From contig NZ_FNZZ01000004.1 of assembly GCF_900109565.1 (NCBI RefSeq), positions 1-64,000 of the forward strand: a stretch of DNA of 64,000 bases. The letters run 5' to 3'. Below the pieces are notes generated by a model. That model was not told where the DNA came from. It did no database searches and saw nothing but the letters and a program-made list of their open reading frames with translations. Below are positions 55,191 to 63,159 of this stretch, one piece after another. The translations under genes and the position numbers were made by a program. This stretch comes from Sphingomonas palmae (GTDB lineage Bacteria; Pseudomonadota; Alphaproteobacteria; Sphingomonadales; Sphingomonadaceae). Numbering within the stretch: position 1 is the stretch's first letter; each line of letters starts with the position of its first letter.

Positions 55191-55658
55191 TCAACGCTCC
55201 AGCCGGACGAAGCTGTAGGCTGGGCGCTCTCCTTCCGCGGCGTGATCCTCACGCGACACCTCGCGCCAGCCGGTGAACGGCGGCACGATGGCGTCGCCAG
55301 CGGGCGCGGCGTGCACCTCGGTCAGCTCGATCGCGTCGGCGTGAGGCAGGAACAGCGCGAAAATCTCTGCGCCGCCGATCACCGCGACGTGCGCGCCGGC
55401 GATGCGCAGCGCGGTCGCGGGATCGTGGACCACCTCAGCGCCCGCCGCCTGCCAGTGCGGGTCGCGCGTCAGCACGATGTGGCGGCGACCGGGCAAGGGC
55501 GCGGGAAAGCTCTCGAACGTCTTGCGCCCCATCACCATTGCGTGGCCCATCGTCAGCGCCTTGAAGTGGCTCAGATCGGCCGGCAGATGCCACGGCAGCT
55601 TGCCATCGACCCCGATGACGCCGTTCTCCGCGCGGGCGAGGACGAACGTGACGCTCAT
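55191..55658 (-). CDS. folA: Dihydrofolate reductase
   Basis: A 155-aa DHFR. The N-terminal substrate and NADPH region reads VLARAENGVIGVDGKLPWHL, followed by GRKTFESFP, PGRRHIVLTRD and the C-terminal VIGGAEIFALFLP. The sequence retains the active-site Asp in WHLPADLSHFK. The start at 55658 is two bases after the thyA stop, matching the usual thyA-folA operon in which thymidylate synthase and DHFR cooperate. Normal length and no odd residues. Confidence 0.96.
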   Translation of the reverse strand: MSVTFVLARAENGVIGVDGKLPWHLPADLSHFKALTMGHAMVMGRKTFESFPAPLPGRRHIVLTRDPHWQAAGAEVVHDPATALRIAGAHVAVIGGAEIFALFLPHADAIELTEVHAAPAGDAIVPPFTGWREVSREDHAAEGERPAYSFVRLER

Positions 55659-55660
55659 CT

Positions 55661-56587
55661 TCAGACCGCGACCGGTGCTGCGATGTGCGGATGCGGATCG
55701 TAGTCGACGACGCGGAAATCGTCTATTTTGTAGTCGAAGATCGAGGTTGGGCGACGCAGCAGTTCGAGCCGCGGGTGACCGCGGGGTTCGCGCGACAGCT
55801 GCTCGCGCACGAGATGCTCGTGGTTTAGATAGATGTGCGCGTCGCCGCCGCTCCACACCAACTCGCCGGGCAACAGATCGCATTGCTGCGCCAGCATGTG
55901 GACCAGCATCGCGGCGGAGAAGGCGTTGAATGCGAAACCGAGCCCGAGGTCGCACGAGCGCTGCCACAACAGCCCCGACAAGCGTCCGTTCGCGACGAAG
56001 AACTGGTACGTCATGTGGCACGGCGGCAGCGCCATGCGGTTCAGCTCGGCGACGTTCCAGCCGGTGAACAGCAGCCGGCGCGAGGTCGGGTTGTTGCGAA
56101 TCGCCTCCACCAGCTCGGCGATCTGATTAACCCCGTTACCGCGGCGGAAGAGATCGTCGCCCGCGGGCTCATAGGTCGGCCAGTCGACCCATTGCTTGCC
56201 ATAGACGGGGCCCAGGTCGCCCCATTCGGCCGCGAACGCATCGTCGGCGAGGATGCGCGCCTCGAACGCATCGCGTGTCACCTGCTCGCCAGTTGCGCGG
56301 CGGTAGCGATCGAGCGGCCAGTCGGTCCAGATATGCACCTTCTGTTCGACCAGCCGGCGGATGTTGGTGTCGCCGGTCAGGAACCACAGCATCTCGCGCG
56401 CCGCGGTCTTCCACGCGACGCGCTTGGTGGTCAGCAGCGGCACCGCGCCGCCGTCGAGCGAGAAGCGCAGCTGCGGGCCGAACAGCGCGCGCGTGCCGAC
56501 GCCGGTACGGTCGCGGCGCTCGTCGCCATGCTCCCACACGCGGCGGAGCAGGTCGAGGTACTGGTGTTCGTAGTGCGAGTCGGTCAC
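55661..56587 (-). CDS. thyA: Thymidylate synthase
   Basis: A 308-aa thymidylate synthase making dTMP from dUMP with methylene-tetrahydrofolate. DRTGVGTRALFGPQ, MLWFLTGDTNIRRL, the catalytic Cys block LPPCHMTYQFFV, QRSCDLGLGFAFN and DYKIDDFRVVDYDPHP are all conserved. Two GTG starts fit: 56587 (MTDSHYEHQYL), preferred because it begins at the conserved part, and 56611, which would overlap the rsmE end by 14 nt. folA follows after two bases. Confidence 0.96.
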   Translation of the reverse strand: MTDSHYEHQYLDLLRRVWEHGDERRDRTGVGTRALFGPQLRFSLDGGAVPLLTTKRVAWKTAAREMLWFLTGDTNIRRLVEQKVHIWTDWPLDRYRRATGEQVTRDAFEARILADDAFAAEWGDLGPVYGKQWVDWPTYEPAGDDLFRRGNGVNQIAELVEAIRNNPTSRRLLFTGWNVAELNRMALPPCHMTYQFFVANGRLSGLLWQRSCDLGLGFAFNAFSAAMLVHMLAQQCDLLPGELVWSGGDAHIYLNHEHLVREQLSREPRGHPRLELLRRPTSIFDYKIDDFRVVDYDPHPHIAAPVAV

Positions 56588-56597
56588 GGCGGCAGTG

Positions 56598-57341
56598 CTA
56601 TCGCCAGTCACCCGCCGACGCCATCCACAGCGCGACTGCCGCCGCCGCCGCGGTGTCCGCGCGCAGGATGCGCGGGCCGAGCGCGATGGGCACGGACTGC
56701 GAAAGCGCGCGGATCGCGGCGCGCTCGTCGTCGTCGAAGCCGCCTTCGGGACCGATCAGGATCGCGGCCGGACCGGGCGCCGCCCGCATCGCCTCGGCCG
56801 CGGGCGTGCCGCCCAGTTCGTCGGCGAAGAACAGGTGGCGTGTTTGCGGCCAGTCGCGCAGCAGCGCGGCCAGCTTCACCGGCTCGGCGACCTGCGGCAC
56901 CGCGGTGCGGCCGCATTGCTCCGCCGCCTCGATCATGTGCGCGGCGAGGCGGTCGGTGTTGGGCTTGTCGACCACGGTACGGCGCGTGACGACGGGGACG
57001 AGCCGGGCGACGCCCAGTTCGCACGCCTTTTCCGCCATCCAGTCGACGCGACCCTTCTTGAGCGGCGCGGCGCAGAGCCACAGATCAGGGACGTGTTCTA
57101 GCGGGGTGAGCTGTTGCTGCACATCGAGCGTCACGTCGCGGCGTGCCACGTCGGTCGCAACCGCGAGCCACTCGCCGCTGACCCCGTCGAACAGCTTGAC
57201 CGGCTCGCCCACCTTCATCCGCATCACCGAGACGAGGTAATGCGCCTGCGGGCCCGTCAGTGTCAGCGCGCCGGCGCCGAGCGGCGTCTCGACGAACAGC
57301 CGCGGGGTCGAGCGCGGCGGCCAGGCAGGGGTCGCTCCCAT
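56598..57341 (-). CDS. rsmE: 16S rRNA (uracil(1498)-N3)-methyltransferase
   Basis: A 247-aa SPOUT-fold enzyme that methylates U1498 of 16S rRNA. The N-terminal PUA-like part (RLFVETPLGAG, MRMKVGEPVKLFDG) is followed by the trefoil-knot SAM site: LIGPEGGFDDDERAAI and LGPRILRADTAAAAAVA. Two ATGs lie side by side; the second (57341) is chosen since GGAGG at 57347-57351 is then 5 nt away, while the first (57344) would leave 2 nt. Its start overlaps the stop of the small membrane protein (TGATG). Confidence 0.95.
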   Translation of the reverse strand: MGATPAWPPRSTPRLFVETPLGAGALTLTGPQAHYLVSVMRMKVGEPVKLFDGVSGEWLAVATDVARRDVTLDVQQQLTPLEHVPDLWLCAAPLKKGRVDWMAEKACELGVARLVPVVTRRTVVDKPNTDRLAAHMIEAAEQCGRTAVPQVAEPVKLAALLRDWPQTRHLFFADELGGTPAAEAMRAAPGPAAILIGPEGGFDDDERAAIRALSQSVPIALGPRILRADTAAAAAVALWMASAGDWR

Positions 57342-57505
57342 CATTTCCTCCGTCCGCGCACGATCAGCCAGCGCGCGACGAGAAACAGGATCGCGCCCGC
57401 GAGCGCAACCCCCAGCACCACGCCGGCGACGACCCCGGCGACCCGGACGATCGCGAAGAACAGCGCCTCGAAGAAGCGGCCGATCGCGACCGAGATATGG
57501 ACCAC
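57341..57505 (-). CDS. Small single-pass membrane protein, hypothetical
   Basis: A 54-aa protein starting at GTG 57505, reading IGRFFEALFFAIVRVAGVV then VVLGVALAGAILFLVARWL, i.e. a long hydrophobic stretch, and ending in a basic tail (IVRGRRK). It begins 3 nt after the stop of the DUF2147 gene and in the same frame (AAA TAG CGC GTG). Its TGA overlaps the rsmE ATG. The coupling on both sides supports a real gene, but no homologue was recognised. Confidence 0.55.
   Translation of the reverse strand: MVHISVAIGRFFEALFFAIVRVAGVVAGVVLGVALAGAILFLVARWLIVRGRRK
57346..57351 (-). promoter_or_regulatory. Ribosome-binding site deciding the rsmE start
   Basis: The minus-strand GGAGGA at 57346-57351 sits 5 nt from the ATG at 57341 (from GGAGG) but only 2 nt from the ATG at 57344. 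This favours the second Met as the rsmE start and places the binding site inside the small membrane protein gene. Confidence 0.6.
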
Positions 57506-57508
57506 GCG

Positions 57509-57913
57509 CTATTTGGCCGCAACGCGGGTCCAGGTTTGCGACTTGCACAGGCCCGGCAGCACGCAGCCGGTGCCGACTAGCGTGTTCGCGTCCTGCAGCG
57601 AGAGCGTACCGTCGAACTCCTGCCCCAAATCGGGAACGAACACGGTGCCCTGCCACACGCCGCCCGAACCACGGCGGAAGTCGCGGAACAGCTGCGTACC
57701 GATTAGCCGGTCGGTGCCCCCCGCGGCGGCGTCGTCGCGCGCGCGCTGGTCAGCGGCGACGACGGTGCCGCACAGGCCCGCACCGCAGGGTGCGACACGG
57801 ATGCGCACGCTATCGCGCGCGTTGCGCCACGTGCCCGCAGGCGTGGCGGCGGGAGCAGCGATCGCGGGCGTGGCCACGGCGAACGCGAGGGCGGCAAGGA
57901 TCAAACGCTTCAT
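57509..57913 (-). CDS. DUF2147 domain secreted protein
   Basis: A 134-aa secreted protein. The signal peptide is LILAALAFAVATPAIAAPA. The mature part is the DUF2147 domain: GTWRNARDSVRIRVAPCGAG, LCGTVVAADQRAR, GTDRLIGTQLFRDFRRG, VWQGTVFVPDLGQEF and TGCVLPGLCKSQTWTRV, with four Cys. The family's role is unknown (envelope, lipid-binding-like fold). The gene ends TAG and is followed in the same frame, after one codon, by the small membrane protein gene. Confidence 0.9.
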   Translation of the reverse strand: MKRLILAALAFAVATPAIAAPAATPAGTWRNARDSVRIRVAPCGAGLCGTVVAADQRARDDAAAGGTDRLIGTQLFRDFRRGSGGVWQGTVFVPDLGQEFDGTLSLQDANTLVGTGCVLPGLCKSQTWTRVAAK

Positions 57914-58014
57914 ACCACGAAGATAGGCATGCAATCGGTCCGATTTAAGGCCGCGCACGTGCGGACAGCCGCCAGCGTGGCGGGAACGTCCAATTGACGA
58001 TAAGGGCTGACCCG

Positions 58015-58947
58015 GTGACCGCCTCCCCTGCCCCCGACCTCACCCCTGACAGCGAGCATCGCGGGCTTATTGCCCTGCTGCCGCCGCGCTTGCGCGGGTT
58101 CGCGCTGCTGGCGCGGTTCGATCGCCCGATCGGCTGGTGGCTATTGTTCTGGCCCGGCGCCTGGGCTGTCGCGCTGGCGGGTGGCGCAGTCGAGCGCTGG
58201 GACTTGATCCTGTGGCTGCTCCTCGGCGCGATCGCGATGCGCGGCGCGGGCTGCGTCTACAACGACATCGTCGACCGTGACCTCGACGCGAGCGTCGAGC
58301 GCACGCGCAACCGGCCGCTGGCGTCAGGTGCGGTGTCGATGCGCGCTGCTTGGGGCTGGCTGCTGCTGCTGTGCCTGGTCGGGCTGGTCGTGCTGCTGCA
58401 ACTCCACTGGCCCGCCGCGATCGTGTCGGTTGCGGCGATCCTGCCGGTCGCGGCTTATCCGTTCATGAAGCGGATCACGTGGTGGCCGCAGGTGTGGCTC
58501 GGACTGGTCTTCTCCTGGGCGGCGCTGGTCGGCTGGACCGAGGCATGGGGATCACTGAGCGCGGGTGGGGTACTGCTCTACGCCGGCAGTGTATTCTGGG
58601 TGGTCGGCTACGACACGATCTACGCGTTGCAGGACCGTGAGGACGATGCGCTGGTCGGCATCCGATCGTCGGCGCTGCGGATGGGGCGGCACGTGCGTGG
58701 CGGGGTTGCGCTGTGCTATCTGGCCGCAGTGGTGCTGTGGGCGGCGGCCTTTTGGCAGGTGCGCGCCGATCCGCTCGCGCTCGTCGCACTGCTGCCGGTG
58801 GTGATCCAGCTGGCGTGGCAGGTCGCGACGCTCGCACCCGACGATGCTACGGGTGGGGGCGCGGGCGCGCTGGCGCGGTTCCGCTCCAACCGGTTCGCGG
58901 GATTGTTGATGTTCCTCGCCTGCGTGGTAGTCGGCACGCCGCTGTAG
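58015..58947 (+). CDS. ubiA: 4-hydroxybenzoate polyprenyltransferase
   Basis: A 310-aa membrane prenyltransferase of ubiquinone synthesis, joining a polyprenyl chain to 4-hydroxybenzoate. Two aspartate-rich motifs are seen: NDIVDRDLDASVERTRNRP (first) and DTIYALQDREDD (second). About eight membrane segments follow in order. The start is taken as GTG 58015, with AAGGG nine bases before it; TTG 57994 is an alternative. It is divergent from the DUF2147 gene. Confidence 0.95.
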   Translation: MTASPAPDLTPDSEHRGLIALLPPRLRGFALLARFDRPIGWWLLFWPGAWAVALAGGAVERWDLILWLLLGAIAMRGAGCVYNDIVDRDLDASVERTRNRPLASGAVSMRAAWGWLLLLCLVGLVVLLQLHWPAAIVSVAAILPVAAYPFMKRITWWPQVWLGLVFSWAALVGWTEAWGSLSAGGVLLYAGSVFWVVGYDTIYALQDREDDALVGIRSSALRMGRHVRGGVALCYLAAVVLWAAAFWQVRADPLALVALLPVVIQLAWQVATLAPDDATGGGAGALARFRSNRFAGLLMFLACVVVGTPL

Positions 58948-59003
58948 CAGCGAGGGTCGAACAGGGAGTGGTAATCGCCACTCCTGCCCCCTAAGTCGCC
59001 GGC

Positions 59004-60362
59004 ATGCTTACCCCCGACCAGGCGCAGGAGCGCGCCCACGACATCGTCCGCCGTGCCACCGCCGCCGGGGCCGATGCCGCCGACGCCGTTTTCGCCGCCG
59101 ACGCGTCGAGCGAGGTGTCGGTACGGCTCGGCAAGTTGGAGGATGTCGGCCGGTCGGAGGCGGAGGAACTGGGTCTGCGCGTCTTCGTCGGGCAGCGCTC
59201 GGCGAGTGTGTCGACCTCCGATCTCTCGTCCGCGGCGATGGACGCGCTGGTCGAGCGTGCGGTCGCGATGGCGCGCGAGGCGCCGGAGGATCAATGGGCC
59301 GGCCTCGCACCCGAGGAGCGGCTGATGCACGGCGCGGCGCCGCTGCTCGACCTCGCCGACGACGGCGCGGTGACGCCGGCGGAACTGCGCGAGCTGGCGT
59401 CGCAGGCGGAAGAAGCCGCGCGCAGCGTGCCGGGCGTGACCAATAGCGAAGGCGGTGGCGCGGGTGCGTCGTCGAGCGTCTGGGCGCTCGCCACCAGCCA
59501 CGGCTTCGCGGGCGCTTACGCGACGACCGGCTACAGCGTATCGGCTAGCGTGATCGCGGGCGAAGGATCAGGCGGGGGTGGCGGCATGCAGCGCGACTAT
59601 GCGTTCCACTCCGCACGGCATCGCCAGCGGCTCGACGCGCCGCACGAGATCGGCCGGCGCGCGGGCGAGCGCGCGGTGGCGCGTCTCAACCCCGGACGCG
59701 TGGCGAGCGGGGCGGTGCCGGTGGTGTTCGATCCGCGCGTCGGATCGAGCCTGCTCGGCCACCTGACCGGTGCGATCTCGGGTCAGGCGATCACGCGCAA
59801 GACGAGCTTCCTGCTCGACGCGATGGGGACGGAGGTGTTCGCCCCCGGCGTTACGATCTGCGACGATCCGCATCGCCCGCATGGCCTCCGCTCACGCCCG
59901 TTCGACGGCGAGGGGCTGCCGGTCTCGCCGTGCTCGATCATCGAGAACGGGATGCTGGAGACGTGGCTGCTCGACTCGGCGTCAGCGCGACAACTGGGGC
60001 TCGAGCCGACCGGGCATGCCGCGCGCGGAGTAAACGGCGCACCCGGTGTCACCACCAGCAACCTGTTCATGCAGGCGGGGCACGTGCCGGTTACGACACT
60101 GATCGAGGACATCGCACTCGGCGTCTACGTCACCGAACTGATCGGACAGGGCGTCAACCCGGTGACGGGCGACTACAGCCGTGGGGCGGCGGGGTTCCTG
60201 ATCGAGAACGGCGAGATCACGCGACCGGTCGCCGAGTTCACGATCGCGGGCAATCTCAAGGATATGTTCCGCAGCCTCGTACCCGCTAACGACCTCCAGT
60301 TCCGCTACGGCATCAACGTGCCAACGATCCGCGTCGACGGGATGACGGTCGCGGGTGGCTGA
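59004..60362 (+). CDS. pmbA: TldD/PmbA family metalloprotease
   Basis: A 452-aa protein of the TldD/PmbA (TldE) family, zinc-dependent proteases involved in peptide maturation (microcin B17) and antitoxin decay in E. coli. Recognised blocks are GKLEDVGRSEAEELGLRVFV, GSSLLGHLTGAISGQAI, GLPVSPCSIIENGMLETWLL and the C-terminal GDYSRGAAGFLIENGEIT. The HExxxH zinc motif of TldD is absent, so this is the non-catalytic PmbA-like partner. No tldD gene is in the window. The IMPase-like gene overlaps its stop by 8 nt. Confidence 0.93.
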   Translation: MLTPDQAQERAHDIVRRATAAGADAADAVFAADASSEVSVRLGKLEDVGRSEAEELGLRVFVGQRSASVSTSDLSSAAMDALVERAVAMAREAPEDQWAGLAPEERLMHGAAPLLDLADDGAVTPAELRELASQAEEAARSVPGVTNSEGGGAGASSSVWALATSHGFAGAYATTGYSVSASVIAGEGSGGGGGMQRDYAFHSARHRQRLDAPHEIGRRAGERAVARLNPGRVASGAVPVVFDPRVGSSLLGHLTGAISGQAITRKTSFLLDAMGTEVFAPGVTICDDPHRPHGLRSRPFDGEGLPVSPCSIIENGMLETWLLDSASARQLGLEPTGHAARGVNGAPGVTTSNLFMQAGHVPVTTLIEDIALGVYVTELIGQGVNPVTGDYSRGAAGFLIENGEITRPVAEFTIAGNLKDMFRSLVPANDLQFRYGINVPTIRVDGMTVAGG

Positions 60363-61155
60363 CGCGGGCGTCGCCCCTGACCTGCACGTGCTCGCCGATG
60401 CGGTCGCCGCCGCGGCGCGCGAGGCCGCGGCGATGGCGATGTCGCGCTGGCGCACCGACTTCGCGCGGACGGAGAAGAGCGACGGCAGCCCGGTGTGCGA
60501 GGTCGATCTCGACGTCGACCGAATGCTCCACGCGCGCTTGTCCGCGCTGCTGCCGCAGGCCGGTTGGCTGTCGGAGGAGACCGCCGACAATCCCGAGCGG
60601 CTGTCGACGAGCTATGTCTGGGTGGTCGATCCGATCGACGGCACGCGCGACTATATTCGCGGGCGCAGCGGCTGGTGCGTCTCGGTCGCGCTGGTGGAGG
60701 CGGGACGCGTGGTGATCGCGGTGCTCGACGCGCCGGCGCGCGGCGAGGTGTGGCGCGCAGTGGCTGGCGGCGGCACGACGCTGAACGGCGCGTCCGTGCA
60801 GGCGGGCGACCGGGCCGAGATCGTCGGCGCGCGCGTGCCCGCCGACGCGCTGCCCAAGGCCGACCGTGATCTGACGGCAGTGGAAAAGCCCAACTCGATC
60901 GCGCTACGCATGGCGATGGTCGCCGACGACCGCGCCGATCTGGTCGCGACGCTGCGCTGGGGTAACGAGTGGGACATCGCCGCCGCCGCGCTGGTCGCTG
61001 AGGAAGCGGGCGCGAGCATCACCGACGCACTCGGCCGACCGCTTGTGTTCAACAAGCCCAAACCGCGCGCATTCGGCGTGCTGACCAGCACACGCGGCAT
61101 CCACGCTGCGGCCGTCGAGCGGCTTGCCGGTCGAGCGCAGGCGATGATTCACTGA
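60355..61155 (+). CDS. Inositol monophosphatase family protein (3'(2'),5'-bisphosphate nucleotidase-like)
   Basis: A 266-aa IMPase-fold phosphatase with metal-binding motifs EVDLDVDRML, SEETADN, VVDPIDGTRDYIRG and GNEWDIAAAALVAEEAG. It could act on inositol phosphates, histidinol phosphate or PAP; nothing decides among them. The sequence is a second member of the family besides cysQ at 25003, with a different context. The GTG start at 60355 overlaps the pmbA stop by 8 nt, so the two are cotranscribed. Confidence 0.9.
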   Translation: MADAGVAPDLHVLADAVAAAAREAAAMAMSRWRTDFARTEKSDGSPVCEVDLDVDRMLHARLSALLPQAGWLSEETADNPERLSTSYVWVVDPIDGTRDYIRGRSGWCVSVALVEAGRVVIAVLDAPARGEVWRAVAGGGTTLNGASVQAGDRAEIVGARVPADALPKADRDLTAVEKPNSIALRMAMVADDRADLVATLRWGNEWDIAAAALVAEEAGASITDALGRPLVFNKPKPRAFGVLTSTRGIHAAAVERLAGRAQAMIH

Positions 61156-61172
61156 CGGTAGGTTGGTACCGC

Positions 61173-61193
61173 TGCTGGCCTAACTGACCAGCA
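61173..61193. terminator. Weak hairpin between the IMPase-like gene and the membrane protein gene
   Basis: TGCTGG (61173-61178) and CCAGCA (61188-61193) form a 6-bp stem with a 9-nt loop in the 48-bp convergent gap. It is short and without a T-run. Confidence 0.3.
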
Positions 61194-61203
61194 CTCGGCG
61201 GCC

Positions 61204-61569
61204 TTACGACGCCTGTTCGTGAACGATCGTCGCAGGCTCCCTGCTATGCCGCACCGCGTCGCGCGGGACCATCGGACGCAGGCGTACCGCGAGGCAGATG
61301 ACCGCGGGCCAGAACAGCGTGTTGCCGATGTCGCTGAGCGTATCCGCCCAGCGCCACGAGCCGTAGTGCAACCGGTCAAGGATCTCGTTTCCCGCCTCGG
61401 CCGCGACCACGACCGATAGCGGGATCAGCGTCCCGAGCGAGCGCCCGGTGACGAGCCGCGCGACGAGCAGCACCGCCATGCCGGCGTGGATGTGCAGGAT
61501 CGTGTCGGGCAGCCCGGTGCCATCACCGATCCAGCCGATGAACCGCGCCCACAAGCCTGGGACATCCAC
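61204..61569 (-). CDS. Small integral membrane protein, hypothetical
   Basis: A 121-aa protein with about three hydrophobic segments (HAGMAVLLVARLVTG, LGTLIPLSVVVAAEAGN, NTLFWPAVICLAVRL) and a conserved-looking acidic motif (WADTLSDIGNTLFWP) that loosely recalls VanZ-like proteins. It starts with GTG 61569, 13 bp after the second HAD gene, with AAGG ahead, so it is probably the last gene of the gnd-HAD-HAD operon. Function unknown. Confidence 0.72.
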   Translation of the reverse strand: MDVPGLWARFIGWIGDGTGLPDTILHIHAGMAVLLVARLVTGRSLGTLIPLSVVVAAEAGNEILDRLHYGSWRWADTLSDIGNTLFWPAVICLAVRLRPMVPRDAVRHSREPATIVHEQAS

Positions 61570-61582
61570 GCGGAGCCGCGCC

Positions 61583-62329
61583 TTACTTCTGGCAGGCGAC
61601 GATCGTCGCGATCACCGATAGCGTGTCGTGGGGATCGCGCACGCGGACGGTGTCGAGCCCGAGTTCCTTGGCCGGATAATCGTTGCCGCCGGGGAAGATC
61701 GCGTCGCCGATGAACATCATCTTGTCGAGCGCGATGCCGCTCTCGTCGCGCAGGCGCTTCAGGCCGTACGCCTTGTCGACGCCCTTCTGCGTGATGTCGA
61801 TCGAGGTGGCACCGCCCATGTTGATCGACAGTTCGGGCAGGCGCTGCTTCAGATCGGCCTGGATTACCTTGCGCTTGGCGAAATCGGGATCCCACTTCTC
61901 CTTCGCCTCGACCGGCGCCTGCTGGCCGAGCGCGGAGAAGGTGATCTGCGAGCCGCGATCCTCGATCCGCTCACCCCACGTCTCCTCGGGCTTGAACCCG
62001 GTCGCCTGCAACGAAGCATCGAATGCTTCGACGATGTTCTTCTTGGTCTCTTCGTCGAACAGCTCAGCGTAGACCGCTTTCCACTCGCCCGACTGGTGCG
62101 TGTAGAGCTTGGTGCCCGTCGTTGGCATCAGCCACAGCTTCGACAGATCGGCGCGCGCTGGCAGCCGGCTCGCCACCTGCTTGTCGAACTGCGGCCAGTC
62201 GCCGCCCGAGATAACCGCGACGTGCGCGACCTGGAGCAGATCGGCCAGCGCCTCGGCCATGTCCTCCTTGATCGCCTGCTTGCTCTCGGCGAGCGTTCCG
62301 TCGAGGTCGAAGGCGACGAGTTCTTTCAC
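61583..62329 (-). CDS. HAD-IIB family hydrolase, phosphomannomutase-like
   Basis: A 248-aa HAD phosphatase/mutase-fold protein resembling eukaryotic-type phosphomannomutase. HAD motif I is AFDLDGTLAESKQ (catalytic DxD), motif II Ser/Gly is VAVISGGDW, the cap region includes RIEDRGSQITFSALG and the third motif is GIALDKMMFIGDAIFPGGND. The GTG start at 62329 overlaps the previous gene's TGA (GTGA), so it is translationally coupled. It may convert mannose-6-phosphate and mannose-1-phosphate or dephosphorylate a sugar phosphate. Confidence 0.88.
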   Translation of the reverse strand: MKELVAFDLDGTLAESKQAIKEDMAEALADLLQVAHVAVISGGDWPQFDKQVASRLPARADLSKLWLMPTTGTKLYTHQSGEWKAVYAELFDEETKKNIVEAFDASLQATGFKPEETWGERIEDRGSQITFSALGQQAPVEAKEKWDPDFAKRKVIQADLKQRLPELSINMGGATSIDITQKGVDKAYGLKRLRDESGIALDKMMFIGDAIFPGGNDYPAKELGLDTVRVRDPHDTLSVIATIVACQK

Positions 62330-63159
62330 TTGGCATTCTCCGTAGAGGACAGGATGATCGTGTCGATGGCGTGCGCTACGCCATCCTCGTCGTTTGATCG
62401 AGTGACTTTGCTTGCCTGCGACTTCACGTCGTCGGGCGCGTTGCCCATCGCGATCGACAGCCCCGCGCGGGTCAGCATCGGCAGGTCGTTGTGCTGGTCG
62501 CCGATCACCGCCGTTTTCGCCAGCTCGACGCCGTTCGACCGGGCGAGCGCGGCGACACCGTCGCCCTTGTTGGCGGCAAGCGCGGTCACGTCGAGGTAAT
62601 AGGTCTGCGACTGCGCGATCGTCGCCTGCTCGCCGTATTTCTCGTGCGCACGTTCGTAGAGCGCGTGGAGGCGATCGGCGTCGTCGCTGACGAAGGTGAT
62701 CTTGTCGGCATGACCTAGCAGGTCGTCGAAGTCGGTGCGGATCGCCGGCTCCTGATTTGAGCTGACGCGCTCGCTTTTGGTATGCGGGCCGTCGCCGTCG
62801 GTCGCGAACCACTGGTCGTCGGCGAAGACCCAGGTGTCGACTTCCTCGCCCGCCGCCATCTCGATTACGCCGCGCGCCACCTGCTCATCGATCGTGTGCC
62901 GGCTGACGATCGTGCCGTCGCGGCGAAAGATGACGCCGCCATTGAAGGCGCCCACGTCCTCGTCGAGTTGGAGCGGTTCGAGCAGCGGCTTGATCCCCGA
63001 CATTGGCCGCGCGCTGATGACGGTGAAGGCGACACCGGCGTCGCGCAACCGCTTCACCGCCGCGATCGTGCCCTCGGTCAGCTTCTTGTCTCCGTCGACG
63101 AGCGTGCCGTCGACGTCGGATACCATCAATCTTATCGCCATTGAGCCCTTATCAGACAT
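62326..63159 (-). CDS. Cof-type HAD-IIB family hydrolase
   Basis: A 277-aa HAD phosphatase of the Cof branch. Motif I is MVSDVDGTLVDGDKKL (DxD), motif II is FTVISARP, the C2 cap has GAFNGGVIFRRDG, and the end has KGDGVAALARSNG and GDQHNDLPMLTRAG (motif IV). It removes phosphate from sugar phosphates or FMN-like substrates. The ATG overlaps the gnd stop (TAATG) and its own TGA overlaps the next gene. It is the middle gene of the gnd operon. Confidence 0.93.
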   Translation of the reverse strand: MSDKGSMAIRLMVSDVDGTLVDGDKKLTEGTIAAVKRLRDAGVAFTVISARPMSGIKPLLEPLQLDEDVGAFNGGVIFRRDGTIVSRHTIDEQVARGVIEMAAGEEVDTWVFADDQWFATDGDGPHTKSERVSSNQEPAIRTDFDDLLGHADKITFVSDDADRLHALYERAHEKYGEQATIAQSQTYYLDVTALAANKGDGVAALARSNGVELAKTAVIGDQHNDLPMLTRAGLSIAMGNAPDDVKSQASKVTRSNDEDGVAHAIDTIILSSTENAK

